64,000 nucleotides of DNA from Chrysemys picta bellii (lineage: Eukaryota > Chordata > Testudines > Emydidae), in the NCBI RefSeq assembly GCF_011386835.1, contig NC_088809.1, forward strand, positions 6,988,001-7,052,000, written 5' to 3'. The position numbers and the translations under genes are program-made. The notes below the pieces were generated by a model. The model was not told the DNA's origin and made no database searches. It saw only the letters and a program-made list of their open reading frames with translations. Shown here one piece after another: positions 53,800-64,000 of the stretch. The first letter of the stretch is position 1; each line of letters begins with the position of its first letter.

Positions 53800-54130
53800 G
53801 TTAAAAAAATTTCTTGCTGTCAGCGAGTGATGTTACAAACCTGCTCTGACAAGGCTGGTTGTATATTTACAGTTGGTGAGACCGAAGGCTTCATCAATCT
53901 TCACGCTTTGAAAGGGACAGGCCCGCTCCCATGAGCACCTGCTCTGGGAGAACAGCTGAACTGTGACTTTCCAGGGAGCTGGCTGTAAATTTTAGCCATT
54001 CCCCCCGCAGCCCACGCATGCTTGAGCTTTTTAACCTTCCCAGGCTGGCAGGAGTCCCAGCAATCCGCTTAGTGCAAAGACTGGGGTTCTTTTTAATTAA
54101 CCTTTTGTTTCCCACTGCAGGTGTTTCAAA
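53800..54130. other. Repeat-free block, candidate regulatory DNA
   Basis: No transposon ends or long credible frame. It contains TTTAATTAACC, TGTAAATTTTAGCC and balanced GC. The antisense 96-codon frame over it has no domain. It is flagged only for its unique character. Confidence 0.2.
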
Positions 54131-55891
54131 GTTTCTTAATGTTAAAAAGCAAAAAAAAAAAAGGCTGTGAAGGTGCGCCCACATCCTTTCGTTTCTCCTA
54201 TGCTCAAGTGATCAAATGGGACAGGTCTTCCTCTCATTTCCCCTCCATGCTTTTAGTTCTCCTGCACAAGTGTCTACTATAACATCCAGTAGGAAGCAGT
54301 TATGACTTGTAGTTTCCTTCAGCATCCTTTGAAAGGATTCCTAGCAGTGCTTTTCTACAGCACAATATTGCAAAGTGATTCTCACTTCGCAGGGCATCTT
54401 CTCCATCCCACCCCATTCTCCCCATGCAACTTTTTTCCATGACATGACTGCCTTTGCGCTTTAATGTTCTGGCTAATTAGTCTGGTGGCTCTTAGCCAAA
54501 TGGCCAGCTAGAGGAGAAAAAGTCAGACTGTAGACTCTCAGGATACTCTTTCCTTGACAGCTGGTAGTCCCAGCATTCAACCAAAGAACACCTCCTAAAG
54601 AACACAATTTGATTGGTGTATGTGTTCAGACATTAATTTTATTAATCAAACAGACCAGCAATTTAGCTAATGGGGAGACAAAGTTTAGAAAAATGAAGAA
54701 TCCAGAAGGAAAGCATGAGAGAATTTAATAATCCAGAGAAAACATGGTTTGAGGACTTCCCAGGATTCCTTATATAAGGAGACTTGGAATGATGTAAGTT
54801 GATACTCTCTTTAGAAAGGTTAGTGCAATAAGTTATATCACTCACCAAGACTGGTTTCCTAAGTACATTGTAAATATTGATCAATATTTGATGGTTAAAC
54901 ACTCCTGATGGGGAAATTCAACTTACTAACCAGCAACCTACCTATCAGGAGAAAACCAAAAGTTCAAGACCCACCACCACAAACACCCCCATTGGGAAGA
55001 CCTCTCTTTGCTGCAAAATAACCCCTTAATATTTTTTTTTCACGTGGCGGAGGGGCGTATTGTCCTATTGTATTTTATCAGTAAGGCTTTTAGCAGAACA
55101 AGAATGCATTGTATCACTAAGAAAATTCATATGCAGAGATTTATCACAAGGAACAAAATGGCTTTAAACCCCACTTAAAACAATAAAATATATCTTTGAG
55201 GGAAAGTTTCAGAATTTTCTGTATAAGAGGAATAATGGTTTCTATAATTTAATAGGTGCTAAATTTGGTGAGCAGTGCCAGCAAATCCATTTCACATAAT
55301 GATATTTTATCTCTCTTGAAATGGTCATTTTCATGAATGTTTTTTATTGGTTTCCACCTTCCATCAAGTGTCCAAGCTGCTCCTGCTACTCCACAAAAGA
55401 TAAGACTATCTATTGGGGGGGATTGGCTGGGGGGAGGAGAGGAAGGAAACTAGGCACATCTGTTAATAATAGTGATACACAAATGTGAAAGAAACACATG
55501 ACAATTGAATGGGTTCCCTTTCAATGTCCATATTTTCCACTTTGCCCCAAGAGGCTAAGTTCTTCAAAATTTACTCCTGTGTGAGTAGGGTAGACACGCC
55601 TTTTTAATAACAGAGATGACCTTGGAGGAACCATAGGTGAGGGATTCGTTATGGTTCAAAATTGCGGTTAACAAATGGAGTAAATGTGGTAGGACAGCCA
55701 CTGAGTGAGAAGGACCAACAGGTTGAAGAGCTAGAAATCTAAAAGGGTTTAACAAAGAACAAGCCATTGGATAGTTCAGCTAGATGCAAAGGTCAATTTA
55801 CCATTGAGTAGGAGTTACAGGGAACTGAATTTACATATGTGAGGGCAAAATTCTGCCCCTATTGTTCCAGTCAGTTGACCAAATTATTCTC
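54131..55891. other. No gene seen
   Basis: AT-leaning sequence with an A12 run at 54152-54163. No recognised element or gene. Confidence 0.45.
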
Positions 55892-55894
55892 TTA

Positions 55895-56078
55895 GTGCTT
55901 GTCTACACAGGGACAGCCAGTAAAATTAATCGGAATTAACTAACTTCCAAAGTGAATTAAACTAAACTGAATTAAGGCCACTTCAGTTCTGATTAACAGT
56001 GTCCACTAATCCACTTCAAATTCACAGCTTTAGTTAATTCGGATTAACTTTCATGGATGTCCCTATGTGGACAAACCC
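55895..56078. mobile_element. PIF/Harbinger-like MITE (GTCTACAC-core) with TTA target duplication
   Basis: 184 bp. The ends are GTGCTTGTCTACACAGGGAC and, complemented, GGGTTTGTCCACATAGGGAC. An exact TTA TSD lies at 55892-55894 and 56079-56081. The interior is an inverted pair, AATTAATCGGAATTAACTAA and TTAGTTAATTCGGATTAACT. No coding capacity. Confidence 0.82.
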
Positions 56079-57879
56079 TTAGATACACTGTTGCAAACTC
56101 ACCAAGCCCAAATCCTTCCTGGTGTAACTCCTCTGAAAGCAATGGGAGTTTTGCCTGCAAAAGGACTGCACGATCAGAGCCTGAGTTAGTAGACTTGATA
56201 TAGTGCTGCTTATATGTGATGTAAACTAAAAGAAATGGTTTGGGGCCTCCTACTGGTTGACACTTCGTGTTGATTAGCGATACTGTGCATCTCAGTGCGG
56301 GAGTGGCCACAGTCTGCTCGAGTTTGTCATAAACCATAAACTGGGACCCAGGAAAAAGAGGCAGGAGAGGTTGAATTTTAGCATTGGGGAAAAACAAGTG
56401 AAGTGCTGCAAGTGACTGAATTGAGATAAATCAACAGAGGGAAATGGCAAATATATAGAGCTGGCACTGATGCGACACACAGAGCTGGGAGTGGAAGCCA
56501 GGAGTCTTCATACTAGTGCATTCTGGAGTCATGAGTGGTAAATCAGGCCTGTCTGGCTTGCGCACTCCCAATGGTAACCAGAAGAAACTACTTTTTGAAC
56601 AGTTGGATAAGTATTTGGAGAAAAAAATATTGCAATGATCCACCCATCCCGTATTCATTAGTATGGGATCTCAGCTGTTTCTAAAGCACTCCTATTGTCT
56701 GGGTACCAACGGACAACTGAAAGGCGAAGAAGAACCTGAGAATTCTGTATACTGAAACTTCTGTCTCTGTTTTAGGAAAAGACCCTTTATTATAAAGAAG
56801 ATTAAATAGGAGCCTAGATCCAGGCTACAAGAGAGTGGCCTTTGCAAACCAATATCCGCTAGCAGATTGTGTCACAATACATTATCTATCTCTACAAAGC
56901 GGCAATGACGTTTTTCATCAGAACCCGTATCTGGCCCTTCTTAGCTGTATCTTGCAAGCCCAAGCCAGTTCTCATTAACCTTTTGTGGAAGAATCCACTT
57001 AAAAATTGCACTCTCATTAAGAAGTGGCAGAAAATTACAGGGCTGAGCCAGTGGGAAGATCCAGCTGCTCCAGGCCTGGGGATCTGAGGGGAGCACTGAC
57101 AGGATGACACACCATTCTGGGTGAGACTGTAACCGCGTTGTGGGATTTGTTTGTATTTGGATGTGAGCTTGAAAATCAAAGGGAGAGGAGAGGTGGGAGG
57201 AATCTAGTTAAATACCAGTTTTTCTCCCACACCTCACCCCTCTTTCAGTGTCAGAGAGAATAAAGGCTTGTCTGTCTGTGGATTTCAGCTCAGGCCTTAA
57301 GAAAGGAGACGAGTAGTCTGGGATCCGAAAAATAGTGGCTGAAATACTGTCTCATTGACTTTAATGGAGCCCGAATACCACCCAGTTGTCCGAGAGAGCC
57401 CTACTTTGCACTCACAGAGCCTCTTTCGCCTTCAGCACTTTCTATAGTTTCTTCTACAATATATAGAACTTTCCAGTGTGATTGACCTAGTCCTTAGATG
57501 AAGGGAAATGACTAAACAAGGAGGAATAAAATCCTGGTGAGAGAGCACAGAGTGTGGTCTCTGCTGCATGACGCATCAACTCTGCTTCACAAAATAGCCA
57601 CTGCCTTTACTGGCCAGCCACCCTAAGGGTGTAGCAGAGTGAAAACAAGCCATAACAGTTGCATCACTACCTACTTTACCAATCTCAGATTGCTTTTGCA
57701 ACTCTGAAAGGAACCTCTCAGCCTCTCTGCAGAAGGTACAGTAAATATTATTATAGGGAAAAATGTAGAGGTCTCTACTCATCATTTACCAACACCTTCC
57801 AGAGGCAAAACCCCAGACAATACCACTGAGAGCATTGCCTGCATGAGAATTGATTCAAACCGGAGTAGGCACCATAGAA
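56079..57879. other. No gene seen; small P-like pieces
   Basis: 56108-56183 has TGGTGTAACTCCTCTGAAAG and GATCAGAGCC, and ~57335-57380 has TCTCATTGACTTTAATGGAG, both P-type remnants. Nothing else was recognised. Confidence 0.42.
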
Positions 57880-57968
57880 TTCTTCCCATCCCCATCTTAA
57901 CAAATGGGTAAACTGAGGTGTAGAATGTTAAATGTCTCACCCAAGGTGACGGGGTCAGTGAACCGATT
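57880..57968 (-). repeat. MIR-like SINE fragment, antisense
   Basis: CATCTTAACAAATGGGTAAA, CTGAGGTGTAGAATGTTAAA and GTCTCACCCAAGGTGACGGG. Confidence 0.65.
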
Positions 57969-58632
57969 CACTACAGAGGGCCACACATCTTGACCCCTCC
58001 TGTGTGGCTGCAGACGGCCTCAGTTACAATGGAACCCACTGCCCTGGGAGAAGTGGTGGAGGTGGACTGAGGACCCAGACTTGCCTTGACGCTCAGATTT
58101 GTGGAAGAAGGGGATGATTCTGGAATTCGGACTCTGGTGGTAGAGGAGACTAGTATTTGCCGCTGAAGTCTAATGACAACTGAAAACGCTGTTTGCATGC
58201 CGTGTGTGAGAGTGTTACAGCGGGGTTAAAAAACCAGCCGAGGATTCCCCTCCTGCCATAGATAAATTTGTGCTCTGAAGGGCTAGAGTCACCTCCTTGG
58301 GCAAGTAAATGGTCTCTGGCGGACTTTAGAAATGGCTTAACCCATCCATCGCATAGAAGAAAAAAGAAATCTCACCCAAATTCGCAGTACAGTAGTTCAG
58401 TTTAACTGTGTGGCTTTCTACTGTCCACCACTAGAGGCTGCTACACACCTCATTAAATAGACAAACGTGACAATTAAGAAAAAGACAGACACTGGGTGCA
58501 GTTAGTGGTGGGACTAGAACCTCGGTCCAGAGCAGTCCTATGCAAACGTTTCTGTTGTGTAAATAGAACAGGTTTATTACTCTCAAGCTTCCTCTGAAGC
58601 CAAAGAGCTCATTCTTGAGCTGTCGTCGGTGG
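57969..58632. other. No gene seen; weak MIR-like trace
   Basis: ~58495-58535 (GTTAGTGGTGGGACTAGAAC) may be a SINE remnant. Otherwise unrecognised. Confidence 0.4.
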
Positions 58633-58640
58633 ATGGGAAA

Positions 58641-58764
58641 TAGGGTGACCAGACAGCAAGTGTGAAAAATCGGGACATGGGGTAGGGGGTAATAGGAGCC
58701 TATATAAGAAAAAGACCCAAAAATCAGGACTGTCCCTATAAAATTGGGACATCTGGTCACCCTA
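58641..58764 (-). mobile_element. 124-bp hAT-type MITE, second copy (inverted)
   Basis: The ends are TAGGGTGACCAGACAGCAAG and, complemented, TAGGGTGACCAGATGTCCCA. An exact 8-bp TSD, ATGGGAAA, lies at 58633-58640 and 58765-58772. It is the same length as, and the reverse complement of, the copy at 39476 with scattered substitutions. Confidence 0.9.
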
Positions 58765-58817
58765 ATGGGAAAGGAGAGGCCGTGTTGGGAGTGAATGTCA
58801 CAAGCGAAGCACTGGGG

Positions 58818-58912
58818 GGGCCAAATTTTATTCTCCATTTCCCCAGCATGAATTGACTTTGGCAGAGCTTCTCCAGATTTATGCTGTCAGAACTGAGAGC
58901 AGAATTTGGCTC
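58818..58912. mobile_element. P-family palindromic MITE
   Basis: GGGCCAAATTTTATTCTCCA pairs with TGAGAGCAGAATTTGGCTC. The centre is CATGAATTGACTTTGGCAG. Confidence 0.58.
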
Positions 58913-59879
58913 CATATTTTCAAGTGCACCAGAAGATGCGCACGCCTCATTAAGCCCCAAAGAATTAATGCCCCTTAACAAATGCATTTTATAAAAAGAT
59001 GCCAGAGGTAGAGCTAGAACCTAGGTCACCTCTAGCATCCCCAGCAAAGATCGTCTGTTAGCTGGGCTTCAGGAACAGCCCGTGTGAGGTTGAGCTTGCA
59101 GTGCTATTTTAAACATTGTTTGCATCTCCTTCCACTAGGCAATGCTTCCTTGCAAACATCTCTTATTGAGAGAGGCATGTTTTATGAGCAGGCCTAAATT
59201 CCTTTGTCTTAGTATTGCTAGCATTTGTGGTCGTTCAGACAGCACCCCGGAAATTGATTCCCTCTCACCTTTGGTAAAAAGATACATTCACGTCCGTAGC
59301 TGCAGTAGTGCCGAATCTAGCAGTTTTGCCCGGCTCAAACGCGATCAGAAAGTGTTGGTATGTTCTTGTAAGTTACACTGAGAAGACCCGCGTTGTTATT
59401 AATCTCAGTTCTGCTGTGAGCTGCTGCTTTCACAGAACAATATACAACTTCATTCAAGCATGCTGCTGTTGTTGTCTGCCTGGCACTTTAGGCTGCTGTG
59501 TGAGGGAACATTTTATAGGCTCAACATTTACAGTAAGTAAATATCAGCATTTTCACCAACCTCCTTCCCCCTCTCCCCAAAGCTCAGATATTATTTCCCC
59601 CCTTTGCCACCAACTTGATCTTATTATCCTGCAAAACTACAGCCTTGCTGTAAATCAAGCATTTCTAACAAAAAAGAGCCCACAGCAGCTCTGCTTCAAC
59701 TTTCACGTTACATTTTTCACCATCAAGGCTGGTACGGTTCTTTTTGTTTCCGCTCTTAGGCGATAAAGCTAGACAGCCCCGTTTCCCCCCAGATGTATGT
59801 CGCCATCTGTTACAAGGTGTGTGCCTCTTTTAAAAATATGCATATCTGTGTCCCCCATTACTGGAATACCTCCCAATGT
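58913..59879. other. No gene seen; mainly repeat-free block 59100-59790
   Basis: 59000-59040 may be a SINE remnant (GTAGAGCTAGAACCTAGGTC). 59100-59790 has no transposon signature. It includes TGCTGCTGTTGTTGTCTGCC and CTGTAAATCAAGCATTTCTA and is a candidate for conserved noncoding DNA. The 152-codon + frame at 59308-59766 has no recognisable domain. Confidence 0.3.
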
Positions 59880-60215
59880 ATATATCCTCACAATACCAAT
59901 GAGATCATCCCCAATTTACAGATGAGGAACTAAGACGCAGAGAGAAACTGAGTAACTAGAATCATAGAACTGGAAGGGACCTCGAGAGGTCACCTAGTCC
60001 AGTCCCCCTGCACTCAAGGCAGGACTAAGTATTATCTAGACCGTCCCTGACAGGTGTTTGTCCAACCTGCTCTTAAAAAATCTCCAATGATGGAGATTCC
60101 ACAACCTCCCTTTCTCAAGGTCACACAGGGGTTCTGTGGCAAGCCAAGTAAATGAACTCAGGTTTCATGAATCCTAGGCTAGTGCCCCAATCACTAGGCC
60201 ACCCTTCCTCTCTTT
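59880..60215 (-). repeat. MIR-like SINE, antisense, split by a CR1 fragment
   Basis: The left part has TCCCCAATTTACAGATGAGG and GAGAGAAACTGAGTAACTAG. After the CR1 piece it resumes GGTCACACAGGGGTTCTGTG and ATGAACTCAGGTTTCATGAA. The two sides join in normal MIR-like order, so the CR1 piece is younger. Confidence 0.72.
59959..60118 (-). mobile_element. CR1 LINE 3' end, antisense, nested in a SINE
   Basis: It opens GAATCATAGAACTGGAAGGG, the reverse complement of the CR1 terminus at ~3190, then ACCTCGAGAGGTCACCTAGT and GACAGGTGTTTGTCCAACCT, and ends near CTCCAATGATGGAGATTCCA. This is the same CR1 subfamily as 462-3211. Confidence 0.88.
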
Positions 60216-60374
60216 TAAGAAACCCCCTTTTTGTGGGTTAGTTCCCTAGACTCCCATCCAAGACCTCTAATGCTTTATTCATTTTTGGACTTCTCTGACG
60301 TGGATGCCCTGATGCCAAATGTCAAGATGACATTGTTATTGTGGGTATTAACATTAGGGTTTACGTTCTTTCCA

Positions 60375-60542
60375 TCTGAGGCTCTGAAAGGGCTTCACAC
60401 ACATTAATGAATTAAGGCTCACATTGCTCCTCTGAGATGAGTATTACAATGCCCATTAGGAGTAGATGGAGGGGGAAGCCGAGTCATAGATATGTGAAGT
60501 GATTTGCCCAAAGTCACCCAGCAAGTGAGTGGCACAGCCAGT
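60375..60542 (-). repeat. MIR-like SINE, antisense
   Basis: CTGAAAGGGCTTCACACACA, TTACAATGCCCATTAGGAGT, GTGAAGTGATTTGCCCAAAG and TCACCCAGCAAGTGAGTGGC. Its right end is replaced by an A-rich stretch. Confidence 0.7.
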
Positions 60543-62480
60543 AAAAAAAAATAAAAAATCCCCAGCTGTCCTGTGTCTGAGACTTTTTTCCCAAAAGAGC
60601 AAATTTCCTCTTAGAAGAATATCAGAAAGATACCTTTCTATGGAGCACCAGGGAACATTTTGGGGTTGGGTACAAAAATACGGAAGGTTGCTGTGAAGCT
60701 CCCATGTGGAATGTTGCCAACGAGTGTCTCTCCATAGCTTACAAGATAGCACCCAGTGGTTGTACATGCTAAGAGTACTTTGGCTGGGCAATGTGTCATC
60801 TTCTGAATTTTCATTATTAGCCCTGTAATTTATTATCCCTATCTGTTACCCCTTTGATTGCTCTTGCATGTCACTGATACGTCCAAGTAGAACAAACCTG
60901 CTGTATTGCTCAATGTGTTAAGTACTTCCTAGCATTGCACTAATTTCAGTGGGGATTTTTAGGGCATGACAGCAGGATTGCATGGGCTAGATCAGCAGTG
61001 AAAGGGTTAAAACCAGCTTTGAGCCTGAAGATGAACCCTGGGTCAGTACATTTTGGAACTTGGGTGTGTTTGAAATCCTAACTCACGAAGATTGAAACAT
61101 GAAGACTCATTCACACCAATCACTGCAAAGTGAAGCCCTCCAAGGCCTGGCTCCATTGTGAAATCTTTCCAATGTGAACCCAATAGCTATCTTTGGTCTG
61201 TTAAATAAATAAGGGTTGCAAGATCAAAATGACAATTGGGAACATATTGCACCGACGTACTAAACCTTCAGGGCTAGATGTGGCTCTGTAAGTTAGAATA
61301 ACGGCATTGAAATAAATGGGCCAGATTCTCAGTGGAACGGAGTCCATTTTCATCAGCTGAGGATCTGGCCTAGTTACTTCGATGTTTAATAATAATGACA
61401 CCATTTGACTTACTTGAAAAAAGGAGTTGGCAAATCAAATGTGACACATCAAACTTCTGGTTCTCACGTACAGATTGGGGGAGACTATTTAGAGCCCCAG
61501 TCTGTGTACAGGAGAGGAAGAAGGCACCCAGAGATGGGAGGCACTGAGAGCTTTCTGTTTTATTTCAGGGATTTTGGAAGAGGATGGTTTGCTGTTACGC
61601 ATTTTAGTCATTTTATGTAGCTGCTGTTTTAAAGCACCAAAGGGAACGATGATGTTCATTCCATGTGTGAGATTATAAAGTGGTGAAGTGTTTGTTTGCA
61701 TGGCTTGGCTAGTAATGTCTTCTTTAAAGAGTGTGTTCTTTTATTGCATGTTAATACTTTTTGTTGGTGGAAAGGGGCAATTGAATAAAAGAGGGTTTTT
61801 TTAGTTGAGATTTACAAGGGGCTGATTTTTATAAAGATGGGTATTAAACTGCACATGCAGAAATGCGTAGGCAATTGCAAGCATAATTGGAAAGCACTGT
61901 GATTCCTGTCAAGCTTACGTAGGTTAATAGTCCCCCACTTGCTCCTTGAACCTGCAGAATTCTTTGATTGTGTGGTTCCTTTTTTATGATGAATTTTCTA
62001 TTTGGAAACATTGGGGAGTCACATCATCAGCCTATAAACAAAGGCCGCATTAGTGCAAAGAAGGCATCATATTAAAAAAAAAATCCAAACCAATAAACAA
62101 CTCCTCTAGATAGCCAATATGATCAAGTGTTGGCCTAATTTATAGACACAATAACTGTGATTGCTTGTGCAAGTTTGGTATGTGCATATACATATAGGCA
62201 CTAACGTACATAGCTGGCCATTTGTGAGTGGAAATACTCAGAGTGAGGGCACAATCATGGACGTTGTGCATGCAATGGTGCACACTCATCTTCACTTTGT
62301 TGTGGGTGTGGTTATGCCTGTATAATTGTGCGTGTAATTGTTAGAAAGTAAGACCTTCATTGTTTTTCTTTTTTGTTTCCAAATATATTGCATGTTTCCT
62401 GCATAGCATGGAAGTTTTGAAATGTTGTAATGATTTGCTACCACTGGTGTACCATCAGCTGTGTGTTTTTTGATACAGTG
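60543..62480. other. No gene seen; one collapsed P palindrome
   Basis: 61318-61370 is a shortened P palindrome (GGGCCAGATTCTCAGTGGAA with CAGCTGAGGATCTGGCC). The rest is AT-leaning and unrecognised. Confidence 0.45.
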
Positions 62481-62585
62481 GGCCAAATTCTGTCTCCAAA
62501 TATGTGCATGTGACTCCTATAGGAGTCCAGACTGCACAGCGGATGGGAGTTGCATGTACATAGCTGGGGGTGTGATTTAGCCCAT
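62481..62585. repeat. P-family palindromic repeat
   Basis: GGGCCAAATTCTGTCTCCAA, with a TGACTCCTATAGGAGTCCAG centre. It ends next to a TA-flanked MITE. Confidence 0.52.
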
Positions 62586-62589
62586 AATA

Positions 62590-62826
62590 CCCTGTTTCCC
62601 CGAAAATAAGACATCCTCCGAAAATAAGGCCTACTTACAGTTTTGCCTCTCGTTGTAATATAAGGCATCCCCCCGATAATAAGACCTCCCCGATAATAAG
62701 GCATCCACCGATGTGTACCGTATTCTTCTTCATTGAAAAATAAGACATCCCCTGAAAATAAGACCTAGCGCATCTTTGGGAGCAAAAATTAATATAAGAC
62801 ACTGTCTTATTTTTGGGGAAACAGGG
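62590..62826. mobile_element. Tc1/mariner-like MITE with TA target duplication
   Basis: 237 bp between TA at 62588-62589 and TA at 62827-62828. The ends are CCCTGTTTCCCCGAAAATAA and, complemented, CCCTGTTTCCCCAAAAATAA (19/20 identical). The interior repeats the unit AATAAGACATCCCC several times in direct and inverted form. No transposase. The superfamily is inferred from the TA target and the inverted ends. Confidence 0.78.
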
Positions 62827-62828
62827 TA

Positions 62829-63194
62829 TGCATGCAGAATAGGTAGAATTTTGTGATAACCACATTTTCATCTTCCTTATTTCTTTCCCTTCATGCTATT
62901 TTCCTGTTGTAAAACACGTTCCCATCTTTTTACTGTTCAAGAAAGGTTCTCAATCCATTTAAACATCTCCTGCAGTGTTTCCAATGCTTATAGCTTTTAT
63001 GGTACATGTGGTTCTTGTGCCACTTCGTAATCTTTGTTCATTTCCCCCATTTTATGGTTTTAAAATAGAGATGCTTTCCTTCTCTAATGTCTTTAAAATG
63101 CTGGCTTTCTAGCCGATGCATTAGTGCATCATGTGATGAGTATATTATGGTCACAAGTACAGTGCTGCAGAGGACAGAAGTTCTGATTTGCAAA
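62829..63194. other. No gene seen
   Basis: Unrecognised AT-leaning sequence. Confidence 0.42.
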
Positions 63195-63545
63195 GGATTT
63201 TGAGATTTTTGAAATTTGGCTTCATTCTGATTAAGAACCAAACACAAAAATTTTGAAATTCTCTGTGAAGGAAAATTCTGAAAAATTATTGTGTTGGTTC
63301 AATGAAAACCTTTTGTTTCAATATTGACTCTTGGGTTATATTATAATATATAATATAATTAAAAATAAATGAAAAAAGTTTTTTTTTTCAAAATGAAAAA
63401 TTGAAACATTTCAACATTGTCCAAACTTGTCCCTAGTTTTCTTCTGAGGCAAATTCCAGAAAAATTGATCCAATTTTGCAAAGCATTCTGATTTTGATGG
63501 AACTGACAGAATATGGTTCTGCTGACGTTTCTCCAACCAGTTCCT
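63195..63545. repeat. S-family AT-rich repeat
   Basis: GATTTTGAGATTTTTGAAAT, AAAATTTTGAAATTCTCTGT, CAAAATGAAAAATTGAAACA and GTTTCTCCAACCAGTTCC. The composition and motifs match 32448-32850. Confidence 0.45.
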
Positions 63546-64000
63546 GTTAAAAATGTTTCAAAATCATAAGCCTTCTGTCTTCCTCTATTACAATTACCAG
63601 AAAGTAGATATAATACTACATGAACCAGGTGTTCTGAGAGTTTTATCTTATTCTTAAGTAAACATTTTGGTTATTTAAAAAATATTAAAGCTATTAGCAA
63701 AGTCAGACCCCCATTTGATCCAATATCACTTTTGAGTTAACTGTGGCCTTGCATTACCCATTCAGTTTTGGCAGGTTTACCCACCCCATCCTCTGAGCCA
63801 GATTCCAATTTCAGACACATTGGGCTTGATTTTCATTTATACTAAGGCACCTCACTCTACCAGTGTAAAAACACTTTCAGACCCCTTTACACTGCCAGAG
63901 CAAAGTACACAAGTCTTAATGTAAATTAAATTAGGCCCACAACCATATGGTATGCAGTTATATAGTATGTAGGTATCTATCTGATATAAATGTTTAGTTT
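63546..64000. other. No gene seen; P-like repeat at 63821-63936
   Basis: 63821-63936 has TGGGCTTGATTTTCATTTAT, TCTACCAGTGTAAAAACACT and AAATTAAATTAGGCCC, a diverged P copy. The window ends without any gene. Confidence 0.45.

Noticed and set aside
59308..59766. 152-codon + frame with cysteine run
   Set aside because: The CCCC run comes from a TGCTGCTGTTGTTG stretch. There is no recognisable domain, and splice or start context is not compelling.

Overview
The window looks like vertebrate nuclear DNA from a sauropsid, most likely a turtle. This is inferred from the repeats: degraded CR1 LINEs, palindromic Penelope-like insertions, many short hAT and 3-bp-TSD (PIF/Harbinger-like) MITEs, and MIR-like SINEs. 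All of it lies in AT-leaning, intron- or intergenic-type sequence. No host protein-coding gene, tRNA or rRNA gene could be supported. The long open frames either belong to a decayed CR1 element or look like chance frames. Without homology searches the species and locus cannot be named.

Layout. 1-3211: a 252-bp MITE next to or inside a 2.7-kb CR1 LINE with endonuclease, reverse-transcriptase and tail segments in several broken frames; the CR1 itself carries a 38-nt Penelope sliver. 3212-9341: mostly unique sequence with a hairpin Penelope insertion (3724-3916). 9342-12149: a Tigger-like MITE, SINE tails and a CR1 3' fragment. 12150-20055: mostly unique DNA with scattered palindromic repeats. 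20056-22545: a dense mobile-element nest. 22546-34511: unique blocks, a microsatellite cluster (24841-25077), a hAT at 26428 and several SINEs. 34512-35515: a palindromic repeat followed by an LTR- or DIRS-like remnant. 35516-46008: palindromic repeats, hATs at 39476 and 41054, and CR1 (-) at 38828. 46009-52941: nested MITEs, a second hairpin Penelope insertion (48017), a PIF-like MITE (52180) and a 452-bp GC-rich hAT (52490). 52942-64000: unique blocks, SINEs, a PIF-like MITE (55895), a second 124-bp hAT (58641), CR1 nested in a SINE (59959) and a TA-flanked MITE (62590).

Informal family labels used below. 'P' = palindromic repeats with ends like GGCCAGATTCT and a centre like CCATTGA..TCAATGG. 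'Q' = palindromes with ATTTTCAAAAG-type ends. 'R' = palindromes around AAGCATGTGCTTAA. 'S' = AT-rich TTTTGAAA/TTTCAAAA repeats. 'N' = SINE tails carrying CCCATTGTGCTAGG-like sequence next to TTATTATT runs.

The elements do not work together as a pathway. What the window offers is a readable order of insertions, because many copies keep target-site duplications (TSDs): 8 bp for six hATs, 3 bp for four PIF-like MITEs, TA for two TA-targeting elements, and 11-13 bp for three Penelope insertions. I found no convincing new gene system. The best leads are the Penelope hairpins, the GTCTACAC-core MITE group, and several repeat-free blocks that could be conserved regulatory DNA.
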